Shown: piece after piece, positions 1-10,085 of the stretch
How positions within the stretch are numbered: position 1 is the stretch's first letter
Layout: each line of letters begins with the position of its first letter
From: Morinoia aosen
Taxonomy: Eukaryota > Arthropoda > Malacostraca > Amphipoda > Talitridae
Direction: 5' to 3'
DNA length: 64,000 nt
Assembly (NCBI GenBank): GCA_030386875.1
Contig: CM059557.1
Span: forward strand, 55,134,514 to 55,198,513
Position numbers and translations under genes: made by a program
The notes under the pieces: model-generated
What the model was told of the DNA's origin: nothing
What the model saw: the letters and a program-made list of their open reading frames with translations, nothing else
Database searches by the model: none

Positions 1-787
1 AACTGTTTCTAAACAAATAAAGTCTCCTTTGACGAAAAGAGAAACTTCCTTTTAAGATGACCCTATCATACGCGCAAATAAAAAACCAACATTCTATTTT
101 AGGCGTTAGTTTTTGCTATAAGAAACACGTCAGTAGTCATGAACAGACATTCCTAAGAACTAGAAAGTAAAAAAAGTCTCGAGCATGTTTTCCAAGTCAA
201 TGTTTTAGCAGCCCCATCATAAGTTCCAGCAAGGAGAACGCATCTGCGTTCAGTTAACGGTGTTCGTCATCACTCATGACTTCATCACTCTCAGAATACT
301 TCTCACACTCTACTATCTACTGAGTGAAAGACTCATATGAGTGTCATGAATGTTGTTCTTAACAATATGATTGACTACACGCTGTTGGTTTTACCCGCAC
401 AGTTTGAATGTGAAACAGCTGCGCATCAGTGAAAGTGCCTTATTCTTCATTCGCAAACGATGTTATATCGTGTTTATTGATTCCAAGAATTTGAATCGAT
501 CAGCTCAGACGATTGGGGAGAAAGCACTTCTAGTTACTGGCGACAGCAAAAAATATCCTATCTATGCTTTGAGGACACCAAATTTATAATAATCACACAC
601 TTGCCAAGATTACAAAAGTTGATAACTATTTTATGGGTATTTAATTCATCTCGAAAAGACGAGAAGGAACATTTTCTTGGAAGCTCGGCCGGTGAGGGGA
701 GACAACTCCTGAGGTCACGCGATGTGGCAGTCTGTCATGTTGGTCGGATGGCGGTCAGGCGGTCGTTTGGCTTGGTCAGCCATTAGG
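1..787. other. Non-coding flank, nothing recognised
   Basis: AT-rich sequence with no coding block, splice-bounded frame or mobile-element motif that I can support. Short open frames near 371-589 and 601-786 show no family features and are probably chance. The segment becomes GC-richer from about 680 and runs straight into the G-rich array. Confidence 0.5.
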
Positions 788-1405
788 GGCCAACGGGGCT
801 CAGTGGGGGGATGGGGACTCAGTGGTGGGATGGGGGCTCAGTGGTGGGATGGGGGCTCAGTGGGGGGATGGGGGCTCAGTGGGGGGCTGGGGGCTCAGTG
901 GGGGGCTGGGGGCTCAGTGGGGGGCTGGGGGCTCAGTGGGGGGCTGGGGGCTCAGTGGGGGGATGGGGGCTCAGTGGGGGGATGGGGGCTCAGTGGGGGG
1001 ATGGGGGCTCAGTGGGGGGATGGGGGCTCAGTGGGGGGATGGGGGCTCAGTGGGGGGATGGGGGCTCAGTGGGGGGATGGAGGCTCAGTGGGGGGCTCAA
1101 TGGAGAGAATAGGGGCTCAGTGAGGGGCTCAGTGGGGGGGCTAAGTGGGAAGGATGGGGGCTCAGTGGGGGGCTAAATGGGAAGGATGGGGGCTCAGTGG
1201 GGGCTAAAGGGGGAGGATGGGGGCTCAGTGGGGGGCTTAAAGGGGAGGATGAGAGCTCAATGGGGAGGATGGGGCTAAAATAGATGGGATGGGGCTTGAG
1301 CTCAATGGAAGAGAACGTGACCTCAACAGAGACTCAACGGGGCTCAACAAAGCGATGGGCTCAACGGAAAAGAAAGTCCGAGTTCAGCAAGCAGCTTGAA
1401 GATAA
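788..1405 (+). repeat. G-rich 19-bp minisatellite
   Basis: A 19-bp unit (GGGGGCTCAGTGGGGGGAT and one- or two-base variants) repeats cleanly from about 795 to 1095. It then decays into related GGGGCTCA-containing units up to about 1400. The plus strand carries runs of four to six G separated by CTCAGT and AT/CT, so any few units meet the usual G-quadruplex pattern. Three overlapping open frames (133, 121 and 96 aa) exist only because the unit lacks stops in some frames; they are not genes. A degraded retroposon copy follows within 20 bp. Confidence 0.95.
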
Positions 1406-1417
1406 CATTAGATGTTA

Positions 1418-1755
1418 GTTAAAACCGCTTTAACCACAACAAAGGCGTTCGAAAGAGGAAGGAAAAGGACACCATTCAGTATAGGGTTGAGGAACGCGGA
1501 ATCTACGCACAACGCGCATAGAAACAGTGTGTCGAGAAAGAAGATCATGAAACAAGATATAAGTTGAAGATGAAAGTAATAAATGCTGACAAACAGGACA
1601 GCAGCGAACTGAAAAAATGGTCCGTATCACAAACAAAACCTTTTTCTACTTTGAGGAAAGTAAGGCCTGCCTGACCTACAGCTTGGCACCTCACATATTC
1701 CCCCTGGGAGAGGTAATTCCCTTGGATTCAACAGCTGTAGCTCCTGAGGTGGGCA
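1418..1755 (-). mobile_element. Retroposon family A, diverged copy
   Basis: This aligns along its length with the better copies at 2806-3163 and 7754-8116. Shared blocks include the GGAAGGA...CACCATT block, the GAACGCGGAATCTA block, the ACAGGACAGCAG block, a CCCCCTGGGAG block and a closing CTGAGG. It has lost the (TTA)n end and the terminal CCCCTGAGGGG is eroded, so it is the oldest of the full-length copies. Judging by the (TTA)n end of the other copies, the element reads on the minus strand. Confidence 0.8.
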
Positions 1756-2391
1756 AGCAAGCAATAACGGGAACTTAACTTGGAGTTCAAACTCAAGGAG
1801 AGAGAAGATGTGCTACGAGAGGGTCATCTGAAGTGTCTGGGGAATAACGTAAAGGTAAGTGGTCCAGTTGAGAAGAGGAAGTCAACCGAGCTGAGAGAAC
1901 AGCCACCATCATAGAAGGAAGAAGGTGAGTTAGGAAGATAAACAACGAATTCTGATGTGGACGAATGTTATATCCGCGGGTTCATCATACAAAAAGTTAT
2001 GAAGTGCGCTGTTTTTAAGCAACGGTGTACCAAAAGCATAAGCCTAAATTGTCATTGTTCCAAGACAGGGGCGCAAACGCTCTACAGTTCCATGAATTTA
2101 AACAATATAATGGGTTACAAGAGGATATGAAACGAAATCATACCGGTTATGAGTTAACGATCTAGTAAAACCGGCGTACCGGATCAGTTTGGGTGATTAA
2201 AGCTTCTTATTGCTTACGCGATTTATTAGATAAGAGCTTTTAGTCGTGTTTATGACACCAGCCTCTAAATCTAAATATTATCGCAGTGACTCGAGCATGC
2301 AATTAATGTGAAATAACTTTTATAATCATTAAGGACTGCCCGCTCCGCCCAGATGAGACGCTTGTTGGTCACTGATCAATAGGAAATTTTT
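1756..2391. other. Intergenic, nothing recognised
   Basis: Mixed AT-rich sequence without repeats or open blocks that I can support. Confidence 0.4.
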
Positions 2392-2569
2392 CCCTCTCAC
2401 ACAACGCTCCCGTTTTTACCAGACTCGCCACGGTCCCTCGGCAGCGCCTCCAACCAACGAAATAAAATGGCTACAAATTCTCACGCTCCAGCATCGGCAG
2501 CTGCCAGTCCTGCCATGCTATTTTTGTCGTCGTCTCTGCCGTGATCTCGTGCACGTAACGCTTCAAAAG
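2392..2569 (+). other. Possible 5' exon (leader plus short ORF) ending at a splice donor
   Basis: This is a GC-richer block in AT-rich surroundings. It contains a pyrimidine-rich start (CCCTCTCACACAACGCTCCC) and an ATG at 2467 opening a 25-codon frame (MATNSHAPASAAASPAMLF...) that stops at 2542-2544. It ends at AAAAG followed by GTAGGAG, a good match to a splice donor. A poly-A signal AATAAA lies at 2757-2762. The arrangement resembles a leader exon of a gene, but no downstream exon was identified. It could equally be an exon remnant or chance; there is no homology evidence. Confidence 0.2.
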
Positions 2570-2805
2570 GTAGGAGTTTCGTACGGTTCGTCAATGTAGA
2601 AGGATCGGACCATTAGGGTGAAATCGCTGAGATTTTTTCGGGCGATTGGCTCCGCAGTCGTCTAATATTTGTGAGAAAGGCGTTCGTTTTAAGTTTTTTT
2701 ATCTTTTGTCAAAGTGTGTACCATTAGTGTAGGTATATCTCTGTCATGACACGATGGAAATAAACTTTTCGTTTTATCTAATACTTCAACTTCAGTTTTT
2801 TGGTT

Positions 2806-3163
2806 ATTATTATTATATAAGATAGTTTTAGCCTCCCTTAATTGCACGACAAAGATGTTCTAAGAGAGGAAGGAGGAAGGCACCATTTAGTATGGAGTTG
2901 AGGGAACGCGGAATCTATGCTCAAGGTGCACAGAAACGGGAAGCTAAGAAAGAAGTTCATGAAACAAGAAAAAGTTGAAGAAGAAACTAGTAGGTGCTGA
3001 AAAACAGGACAGCAGTGAACCGAAAAAAGATGGTCCGTAACAAAACAAAAACCTATTCTATTTCAACAAAAGGAAGCCTACCTAACCTTTAGCTCAGGCC
3101 CTCACATAGTCCCCCTGGGAGCGCTAATTCCCATACATACAATACCTGTATCCCCCTGAGGGG
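2806..3163 (-). mobile_element. Retroposon family A, full-length copy with 14-bp target-site duplication
   Basis: A 358-bp insertion flanked by identical 14-bp direct repeats, TCAGTTTTTTGGTT at 2792-2805 and again at 3164-3177. The left end is (TTA)n and the right end is CCCCTGAGGGG. Read on the minus strand the element starts with CCCCTCAGGGG and ends with (TAA)n, as expected of a target-primed retroposon with a short simple-repeat tail. I see no tRNA-type A or B box, so it may be a non-LTR 3' fragment family rather than a classical SINE. It is very similar over its length to the copy at 7754-8116, which implies fairly recent activity. Confidence 0.9.
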
Positions 3164-3177
3164 TCAGTTTTTTGGTT

Positions 3178-4505
3178 CATGTTTTGATTTCACAATCCAA
3201 AAATGGCCTCATGCTCAACTTACTCCTCACAGTCGAGAGTCATACTTCGTGAGTGCAAAAATATCTAAACCTGCGAATCCCCGTGCAAATCATAAAAGCG
3301 TTATTTCAATAGGAAAGATTGAACCTCAGAGCTTGAACTGAGGACATCAAAGTTAGAATGCAGAGCTAGGACCTCAGTTGGAAGTATCAGAAGGTACCAA
3401 CGTCCACATGCTGTGACGAAGGCCAGGCAGTCCAAATACCAAACATATATAGGTGTCGTGTGGAATCCTACATGTAAAATCGATAAGCATCATCAACCGC
3501 ACAAATACCGCGAACTCCACGGTAGATTAAAAACTCTTCCGACAGTGAGCTCGTTGTTCGCTTTCAGCAGAAGTGCGATCGATCATCGAAAAAGAGAAAC
3601 AGTGAAAGAGAAACATTACATCATGCGAACCATAACTTATACGGAAAAAAAATTAGACCAAGTCATTCAACCCACCCGACGCTTGCTTCAAGTTACGATT
3701 TGTTTTAACCATGGGCTAATTTTTATCTGTATGAGCTGAGGTTCGCCTAAGATGTTGAGAACTGGAGGGTCGATTGTAACCTTTCGGCAGCGTCGTCACC
3801 AAAATAAAACCAAATGTGTAACCTAATTCAAATTTTTGGCTCCGTGAATGAGACTATAAGTGGATATTTCCAAGAAACTGAATTTTAACTTATCTCAACG
3901 CCATCTCGGTTCAACGAAAGCAGAAAGAGAAGCGTTCAGTTGTCTGAAAATAGCACAGGCTAACAGGCGCTCAGATAGTCGGTAATGGAGGCGCTTCCAT
4001 GCAGTTAATATCGGAGGCTCCTCTCTACCTGCCTCCTGAGGACCGTCTGTCTAATTGAGACCTTCATTGGCTGAAGGAAAAAGCCTCCATTGAGGTAACG
4101 GGAAACCAGGCACAATGAAGTAAAAAGACAGACAAACTCTTCAAAAGGAGGGGCCTTTTGCCTCCCGCGGAGGGTATACCCGCTCTATGGGGGTCCCTCC
4201 TGTGAAGCTGCGAAATGACTCTCAATGACTGCACGGAAAGTGACGTGAGGGTGAGCTGCAGATTGTTGAATACAATCCTGAAATTCATCCAGCAATCGAC
4301 AAATGAGCTCAGCAAGTGGCGGAGAAAGAGCAAGAAACACCGAGTACAGGCGATAGTCTTATTAACGTCATGTTCTTCACCTAAGATTTCCTGAAAGCTC
4401 TGTTGTAGTTTGATAATAGATATTCTAAGAATGTCTCAGCTAAAATATAACAATATAAATCGTATTTAAATATAAAAAGATTAGATGAGATAAGATGCTG
4501 GTTCA
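3178..4505. other. Intergenic, no supported gene
   Basis: A 108-codon frame at 3413-3739 (plus) and an 89-codon frame at 4064-4333 (minus) show no recognisable domain or splice context. The piece at 4000-4250 is GC-richer, including CCTCCCGCGGAGGG near 4161, but I cannot assign it. Confidence 0.4.
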
Positions 4506-4565
4506 AGCCTCCCTATCCTCAGCAAAGGCGTTCCAAGGGGAGGAAGGAGGAAGGCACCATTTAGT
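4506..4565 (-). mobile_element. Retroposon family A, 60-bp fragment
   Basis: A fragment from the (TTA)n-proximal part of family A: AGCCTCCCT, then AAAGGCGTTCCAAG, then GGAAGGAGGAAGGCACCATT. It breaks off abruptly at TTTAGT and is followed by a tRNA-like SINE relic, so the two may form one composite element. Confidence 0.75.
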
Positions 4566-4569
4566 GGGG

Positions 4570-4700
4570 AATCACATTTATGAGGCACATGTTTTAGTAC
4601 TTCCCAACGATAAGAAACACCGAGTTCGCAATGATGAGACCGAACGCATGCCTTCTAGCCGAAAAGCGAGCGCTCTGACTACTAGGACAAGATGACCTAT
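4570..4700 (-). mobile_element. tRNA-derived SINE relic
   Basis: Read on the minus strand, positions 4698-4628 look like the 5' half of a tRNA. A D-arm/A-box TAGTCAGAGCGC (4681-4670) is followed at tRNA spacing by GCTCGCTTTTCGGCTAGA and the B-box-like GCGTTCGGTCTC (4647-4636). The acceptor stem is not intact and the sequence continues past the tRNA part, so this is a SINE head rather than a gene. It abuts the family A fragment at 4506-4565. Confidence 0.6.
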
Positions 4701-5972
4701 TACAAGTCACTGAGTCCAAGAAATTCTACTAACAAGTACACAAAGAAGGGAAACCATAAGCAGAAATTATCAAGCGAAAAAAATTAGAAGAGTCGGTTAA
4801 CCAGAGACAAATTCTGTGCCTGCTTGCAACCAAACACTTGGAAGCCCCTCTTATTACCAAACACTTGGATGCGCTCTTCTAACGTTGCCGGAAGCTTCTA
4901 TAGTAGCTAGGAATTTATTCAGTTTCTTCGACCTACACAGCCAGATCTTCGCTGGAATCGAGGGCATTCGTTTCCAAAAATTCAGCTTAAAAACAAAGCA
5001 GATACCAAAAAGCCTGAGACTATCAAACCTCAACTATTTTGACCTCATCTCTGCAGGTGTGAGAGGCGCGCCGTCGCGTGAGCAGCGCTCGGACGGTAAC
5101 GCAGCCTGCCAACTCAGCTTGAAGATTAAATCGATGCTAAATATGGCAAGGAATTCGTAATCGCTTTGACAAGGGTCATAGGAAATTACCGCACATGCGA
5201 CTCACTTCTTCTCATATGGTCTATAAAAATGACCGTTTTTCTTTCCCACGAACCTCGTGTTGTGAACTTCGTGCTCTCGAAGTAGAAAAATGTCATAGCT
5301 AACCTAATACGTTTGAGTCAAGTATATAATATTCTGGTCTGCTGACCAGTAAACCTACCCGTTAGCAAAAATATGGCAAATAATGAAACGAGAATTCTTT
5401 TGGAAAACGGCTACTAACAAGTGCAACGGATAAGTCTGTATAGCAATTATCCCCAAAAAGCCGTCAATGTACAACAATGCATGCAGCTAGTGGAAAGAAG
5501 ACATTTTAAAGTCAATATGAGCATCTCTGTACGCCATCTGATTGCACAAAAAAAGCCCCATAGCTTCACTACCAACGAGTTGCTGATTACGCCCTCGTTT
5601 AAAGAGAACAGCGTATTCTGTTCAGGTCTTCCAGTGCCCAAAATAATTTGGAATGTAGACTTGAAACTTTAGTGTTCGATTAGCACGAAATGTCTCCAAA
5701 CGAAGATATATCTTGTGGGGAACTGGGTATAATGAAACCTCACTACTCTGAAAATCACGAGAGACAAATATTTGGAGAGCTTTTGTTCATATAACTGTAA
5801 TATGGATGATTGAACACATAAAAAGCGTAGATTACAAAGAGTTTCATAAATCAGAACCTACGACACTGTCTCCTTAAATTAAAAGGGGCAAATAGCGGGC
5901 TAAATTATTCATTAACTAACTCTTTGATACATAATTAAGCTCACACGTGCTGGAATCGGAATGAACTAATGA
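4701..5972. other. Intergenic, no supported gene
   Basis: An open frame at 4816-5160 (plus, 114 codons) contains a small internal duplication (CCAAACACTTGGA at about 4828 and 4858) and a GC-rich piece at 5060-5110. It starts at a non-ATG codon and shows no family features. Nothing else is recognised. Confidence 0.35.
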
Positions 5973-6377
5973 GCAGATTTGGCAAAACTGTTACAAACGA
6001 ATGATTTAATGGGAAATTTTTGTTCTGGCTTGCGGTCATTTATAAAGCACAGAAAATCGCTTACTATGGTGGATACGTTGACGAGTTTGTTTTTCGTTAC
6101 AGAAAAAAAAGCTAATATAGAACGCAAGAATATCAACTTTTCAAAATCAAAAAAGTATTCATGCGTCGTGACACAAAAGAAAGCAACGACAAATTCCAAA
6201 TTCATGGGGGTAGGAAATGAAGCGAGTTCTGATGAAAGTAATATTGCCCAATATTCCTTCAATAAAAATCCTCTTTGTCAGAGCAAATCCAGGTGCAAGT
6301 ATCGAGCCGAAACCAAAATTAGCAAAAAGCCGTCTTACTTGGAAGATGACGCCTTAAATTCTCATTTGGGCCCATAA
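5973..6377 (+). CDS. Hypothetical open block, Lys/Ser/Asp-rich
   Basis: A frame of about 135 codons open from just after a stop at 5970 to TAA at 6375. The first in-frame ATG is at 6009 and would give about 122 residues. The product is hydrophilic and basic in the middle (KKANIERKNINFSKSKKYS), with an acidic patch (NEASSDESNIAQ) and a proline-containing tail (KKPSYLEDDALNSHLGP). Codon composition looks more coding-like on this strand than in the overlapping minus-strand frame at 5966-6262. I recognise no domain. It could be a terminal exon or a chance frame; no clear splice acceptor is seen. Confidence 0.3.
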   Translation, partial: ADLAKLLQTNDLMGNFCSGLRSFIKHRKSLTMVDTLTSLFFVTEKKANIERKNINFSKSKKYSCVVTQKKATTNSKFMGVGNEASSDESNIAQYSFNKNPLCQSKSRCKYRAETKISKKPSYLEDDALNSHLGP

Positions 6378-6959
6378 AAATTACCCGTAGCAGTAAATTT
6401 TGCAGCAGACAGAAACAGCAGGGCTGCAATGACAAAATCAGTGCCTTAGGGCGTGATGTATCGTCTGATGCGCGCCGACCAGGCTTTTACTTGATGACCA
6501 AAACTAAGAAGTCGATCATCTAGCGCACGAATATGCTCCGCTGGCATGCACAATTACGGCGAACATTACGTTCCGAGTTTCGACCGCCTGCAACGCACCG
6601 TGGAATTGTGCTCAGAATTGAATTCATCAAGATTTTTTGAAGAAATGAACCATTCCAACACAGTTTGCGTATTGGAAGATTCAGAATGAAACCTGTACCA
6701 CGCATTCGAACAAAACTTAGTTAATACTTTTTCTTAAAAGCCTTGATTTAGATAGCACTTTCTGAGTGATAAGACAGAAAAAAAGGAGAACGGCCATGGT
6801 CCGATTGCGTTTGGCCAGTGTATGAGCTCCCCACATCGACCATTGGCTCGGGCTGTTAATTGTACGAGTGCAGCTGCTCGAAATCCGGCCACTCGACCTA
6901 TGCGGATACGAATCTCGAGCAATGTACGAGTCATTTTCTCTAGAATATGCCCTGATAAT
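6378..6959. other. Intergenic, nothing recognised
   Basis: Mixed composition with small overlapping frames on both strands, none supported. A (TTA)-rich end begins at about 6960. Confidence 0.4.
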
Positions 6960-7376
6960 CAATATTATTTTATCATTTTTATTATTATAATAGTTAGTTA
7001 CGGAGTTCATCATCCAAAGCATAGGCGATCTCAAGGGAGCGAAGAGATCGCACAATATATCAACAGGGGAATCTATGCACAAAGGGAAACGGAGAATCTA
7101 TGCACAATTAAAGCGTGTTCGCATACAAGATACCCTGAGTGCAGAAATGACAAGCTGGGAGAATGAGGAAGAAAAAATGAAGAAGAAATAGCTAAGAAGG
7201 CAAGAAAACTGAAAGAAGTAAAGTGGACACAAACGATAAAAGTACGTGCCAAAAGCTTATCTTTAGCTGAGGTAGCTCAACAGTATATCTCCTCTGGGGG
7301 CGCCGGTCCCCACAACGTAGGATGGACAATCTTAACTAACATAAAACTATCGCCTATCCCATACTCCTGAGGGGCG
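6960..7376 (-). mobile_element. Retroposon family A-like, strongly diverged copy
   Basis: It starts with an ATTATTATAATA tract and ends with CTCCTGAGGGG, as family A does. It shares the GGAATCTATGCACAA block (twice, near 7070 and 7093), an AAGAAGAAATAGCTAAGAA block, TTTAGCTGAGG and a C-rich subterminal part (CTCTGGGGGCGCC). The middle is hard to align, so this is either an old copy or a related subfamily. No target-site duplication is evident. Confidence 0.55.
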
Positions 7377-7753
7377 AATAACTCCTTTCAAAAAAAAAAA
7401 ATTTGTGTACCGGATGAACTGAACCTGAATTTAAAGCGTGTTCATTTTCAGACTTGATTAATAACATTGATGTTAATCAAACAATGGCTGACTAAAGACT
7501 AACATTATCACTGAAGTTAAAGCAAAAAAAACGCAGTTTTAAGAATTGTTAACTTATATCTAAACATCAAAAATGTAGAGTATCGAATAAGCGTTAACAT
7601 GCAGTGCGCAAGTTATATCTTCGGAGATGAACGAACCTAAAGTGAAGGATATACTATAATATATAACGCATAATAGGTACAGCACACTCGCATCACATCC
7701 AGTTTCAGTTGAACTTCTGCAATCAAGAAATGAACTGTTCAATGTAGAAAAAA

Positions 7754-8116
7754 GAATTATTATTATTATGTAAGAAAGTTTTAGCCTCCCTTAACCACGA
7801 CAAAGATGTTCCAAGAGAGGAAAAAGGAAGGCACCATTTAGTATGGAGTTGAGGGAACGCGGAATTTATGCACAAGGTGCACAAAAACAGTAAGCTAGGA
7901 AAGAAGTTCATGAAACAAGAAAAAAGTTGAAGAAGAAAGTAGTAGGTGCTGAAAAACAGGACAGCAGTGAACCGAAAAAAGATGGTCCGTAACAAAACAA
8001 AAACCTATTTTATTACAACAAAAAGGAAGCCTACCTAACCTTTAGCTCAGGCCCTCACATAGTCCCCCTGGGAACGCCAATTCCCATAGATACAATAGTT
8101 GTATCCCCCTGAGGGG
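7754..8116 (-). mobile_element. Retroposon family A, full-length copy with 10-bp target-site duplication
   Basis: A near-identical sister of the element at 2806-3163, from the (TTA)n end to the closing CCTGAGGGG. The 10-bp direct repeats GTAGAAAAAA lie at 7744-7753 and 8117-8126. It reads on the minus strand. Minus-strand frames over it (7560-7742, 7723-7995) are incidental. The 15-bp minisatellite begins about 45 bp beyond its right end. Confidence 0.9.
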
Positions 8117-8157
8117 GTAGAAAAAAATAGCACTTATTTCATCTACATAATTAGTAG

Positions 8158-10085
8158 TTTCAAGGCCCCAAGCTCCAAGTCCCCAAGCTCCAAGTCCCCA
8201 AGCTCCAAGTCCCCAAGCTCCAAGTCCCCAAGCTCCAAGTCCCCAAGCTCCAAGTCCCCAAGCTCCAAGTCTCCACGCTCCAGTCTCCTAGCTCCAAACT
8301 CCAAGTCCCCAAGATCCAAGTCCCCAAGATCCAAGTCCCCAAGCCCCACGTCCCCAAGCTCTAAGTCCCCAAGCTTCAAGTCCCCAAGCTTCAAGCCCCC
8401 AAGCCCCAAGTCCCCAAGCCCCAAGTCCCCAAGCTCCAAGTCCCCAAGCTTCAAGTCCCCAAGCTTCAAGTCCCCAAGCTTCAAGTCCCCAAGCTCCAAG
8501 TCCCCAAGCTCCAAGTCCCAAGCTCCAAGCGCCAAGATCCAAGCTCCAAGCTCCAAGGCCCCAAGCTCCAAAGCCCCAAGCTCCAAAGCCCCAAGCTCCA
8601 AGGCCCCAAGCTCCAAGGCCCCAAGCTCCAAGCTCGAAGGCCCCAAGCTCCAAGGCCCCAAGCTCCAAGGCCCAAAGCTCCAAGGCTCCAAGCTCCAAGG
8701 CTCAATGCTCCAAGGCCTCAAGCTCCAAGGCTCAATGCTCCAAGGCCTCAAGCTCCAAGGCCCCAAGCTCCAAGGCCCCAAGCTCCAAGGCCCAAAGCTC
8801 CAAGGCCCAAAGCTCCAAGGCCCCAAGCTCCAAGGCCCAAAGCTCCAAGGCCCCAAGCTCCAAGGCCCCAAGCTCCAAGGCCCCAAGCTCCAAGGCCCCA
8901 AGCTCCAAGGCCCCAAGCTCCAAGGCCCCAAGCTCCAAGGCCCCAAGCTCCAAGGCCCCAAGCTCCAAGGCCCAAAGCTCCAAGGCCCAAAGCTCCAAGG
9001 CCCCAAGCTCCAAGGCCCCAAGCTCCAAGGCCCCAAGCTCCAAGGCCCCAAGCTCCAAGGCCCCAAGCTCCAAGGCCCCAAGCTTCAAGGCCCCAAGCTC
9101 CAAGGCCCCAAGCTCCAAGGCCCCAAGCTCCAAGGCCCCAAGCTCCAAGGCCCCAAGCTCCAAGGCCCCAAGCTCCAAGGCCCCAAGCTCCAAGGCCCCA
9201 AGCTCCAAGGCCCCAAGCTCCAAGGCCCCAAGCTCCAAGGCCCCAAGCTCCAAGGCCCCAAGCTCCAAGGCCCCAAGCTCCAAGGCCCCAAGCTCCAAGG
9301 CCCCAAGCTCCAAGGCCCCAAGCTCCAAGGCCCCAAGCTCCAAGGCCCCAAGCTCCAAGGCCCCAAGCTCCAAGGCCCCAAGCTCCATGGCCTCAAGCTC
9401 CAAGGCCCCAAGCTCCATGGCCTCAAGCTCCAAGGCCCCAAGCTCCAAGGCCCCAAGCTCCAAGGCCCCAAGCTCCAAGCTCCAAGGCCCCAAGCTCCAA
9501 GGCCCCAAGCTTCAAGGCCCCAAGCTCCAGGGCCCTAAGCTCCAAGTCCCAAGCTCCAAGTCCCAAGCTCCAAGTCCCAAGCTCCAATGCCCCAAGCTCC
9601 AATGCCCCAAGCTCCAATGCCCCAAGCTCCAATGCCCCAAGCTCCAATGCCCCAAGCTCCAATGCCTCAAGCTCCAATGCCCCAAGCTTCAAGGTCCCAA
9701 GCTCCAGGGCCCTAAGCTCCAAGTCCCAAGCTCCAATGCCCCAAGCTCCAATGCCCCAAGCTCCAATGCCCCAAGCTCCAATGCCTCAAGCTCCAATGCC
9801 CTAAGCTCCAATGCCCCAAGCTCCAATGCCTCAAGCTCCAATGCCCCAAGCTCCAATGCCCCAAGCTCCAATGCCCCAAGCTCCAATGCCCCAAGCTCCA
9901 AGTCCCAAGCTCCAATGCCCCAAGCTCCAATGCCCCAAGCTCCAATGCCCCAAGCTCCAATGCCCCAAGCTCCAATGCCCCAAGCTCCAATGCCCCAAGC
10001 TCCAATGCCTCAAGCTCCAACGCTTCAAGCTTCAAACTCCAAAAATTTTTAAGACCCCAAGCTCCTAAATTCTAAGCTCCAATAT
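8158..10085 (+). repeat. 15-bp CCAAGCTCC minisatellite, three zones
   Basis: About 128 copies of a 15-bp unit. Zone 1 (8161-8530) has CCCCAAGCTCCAAGT with TTC and ATC variants. Zone 2 (about 8540-9535) is the most uniform, with CCCCAAGCTCCAAGG. Zone 3 (about 9575-10030) has CCCCAAGCTCCAATG. Short 10-bp phase slips (for example near 9478 and 9545) separate blocks. The last 200 bp up to about 10270 hold scattered degenerate units. Because 15 is divisible by three and the unit lacks stops, long frames stay open on both strands (up to 479 codons, repeating GPKLQ). These are structural artefacts of the repeat and lack a plausible start. Confidence 0.97.

Noticed and set aside
722-1176. Gly/Trp-rich frames (GGWGLSGG repeats) that look like a glycine-rich protein
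   Set aside because: All plus-strand frames are open over the 19-bp array, and the array decays without preserving any frame.
5966-6262. Minus-strand 98-codon frame opposite the plus-strand block
   Set aside because: Overlaps the plus-strand block, which has more protein-like composition; probably an antisense shadow.
8099-9538. A 479-codon plus-strand frame and several 65-312-codon minus-strand frames
   Set aside because: They lie in the 15-bp array. A unit divisible by three with few stops keeps frames open on both strands at once. There is no ATG-led unique N-terminus and no non-repeat domain.
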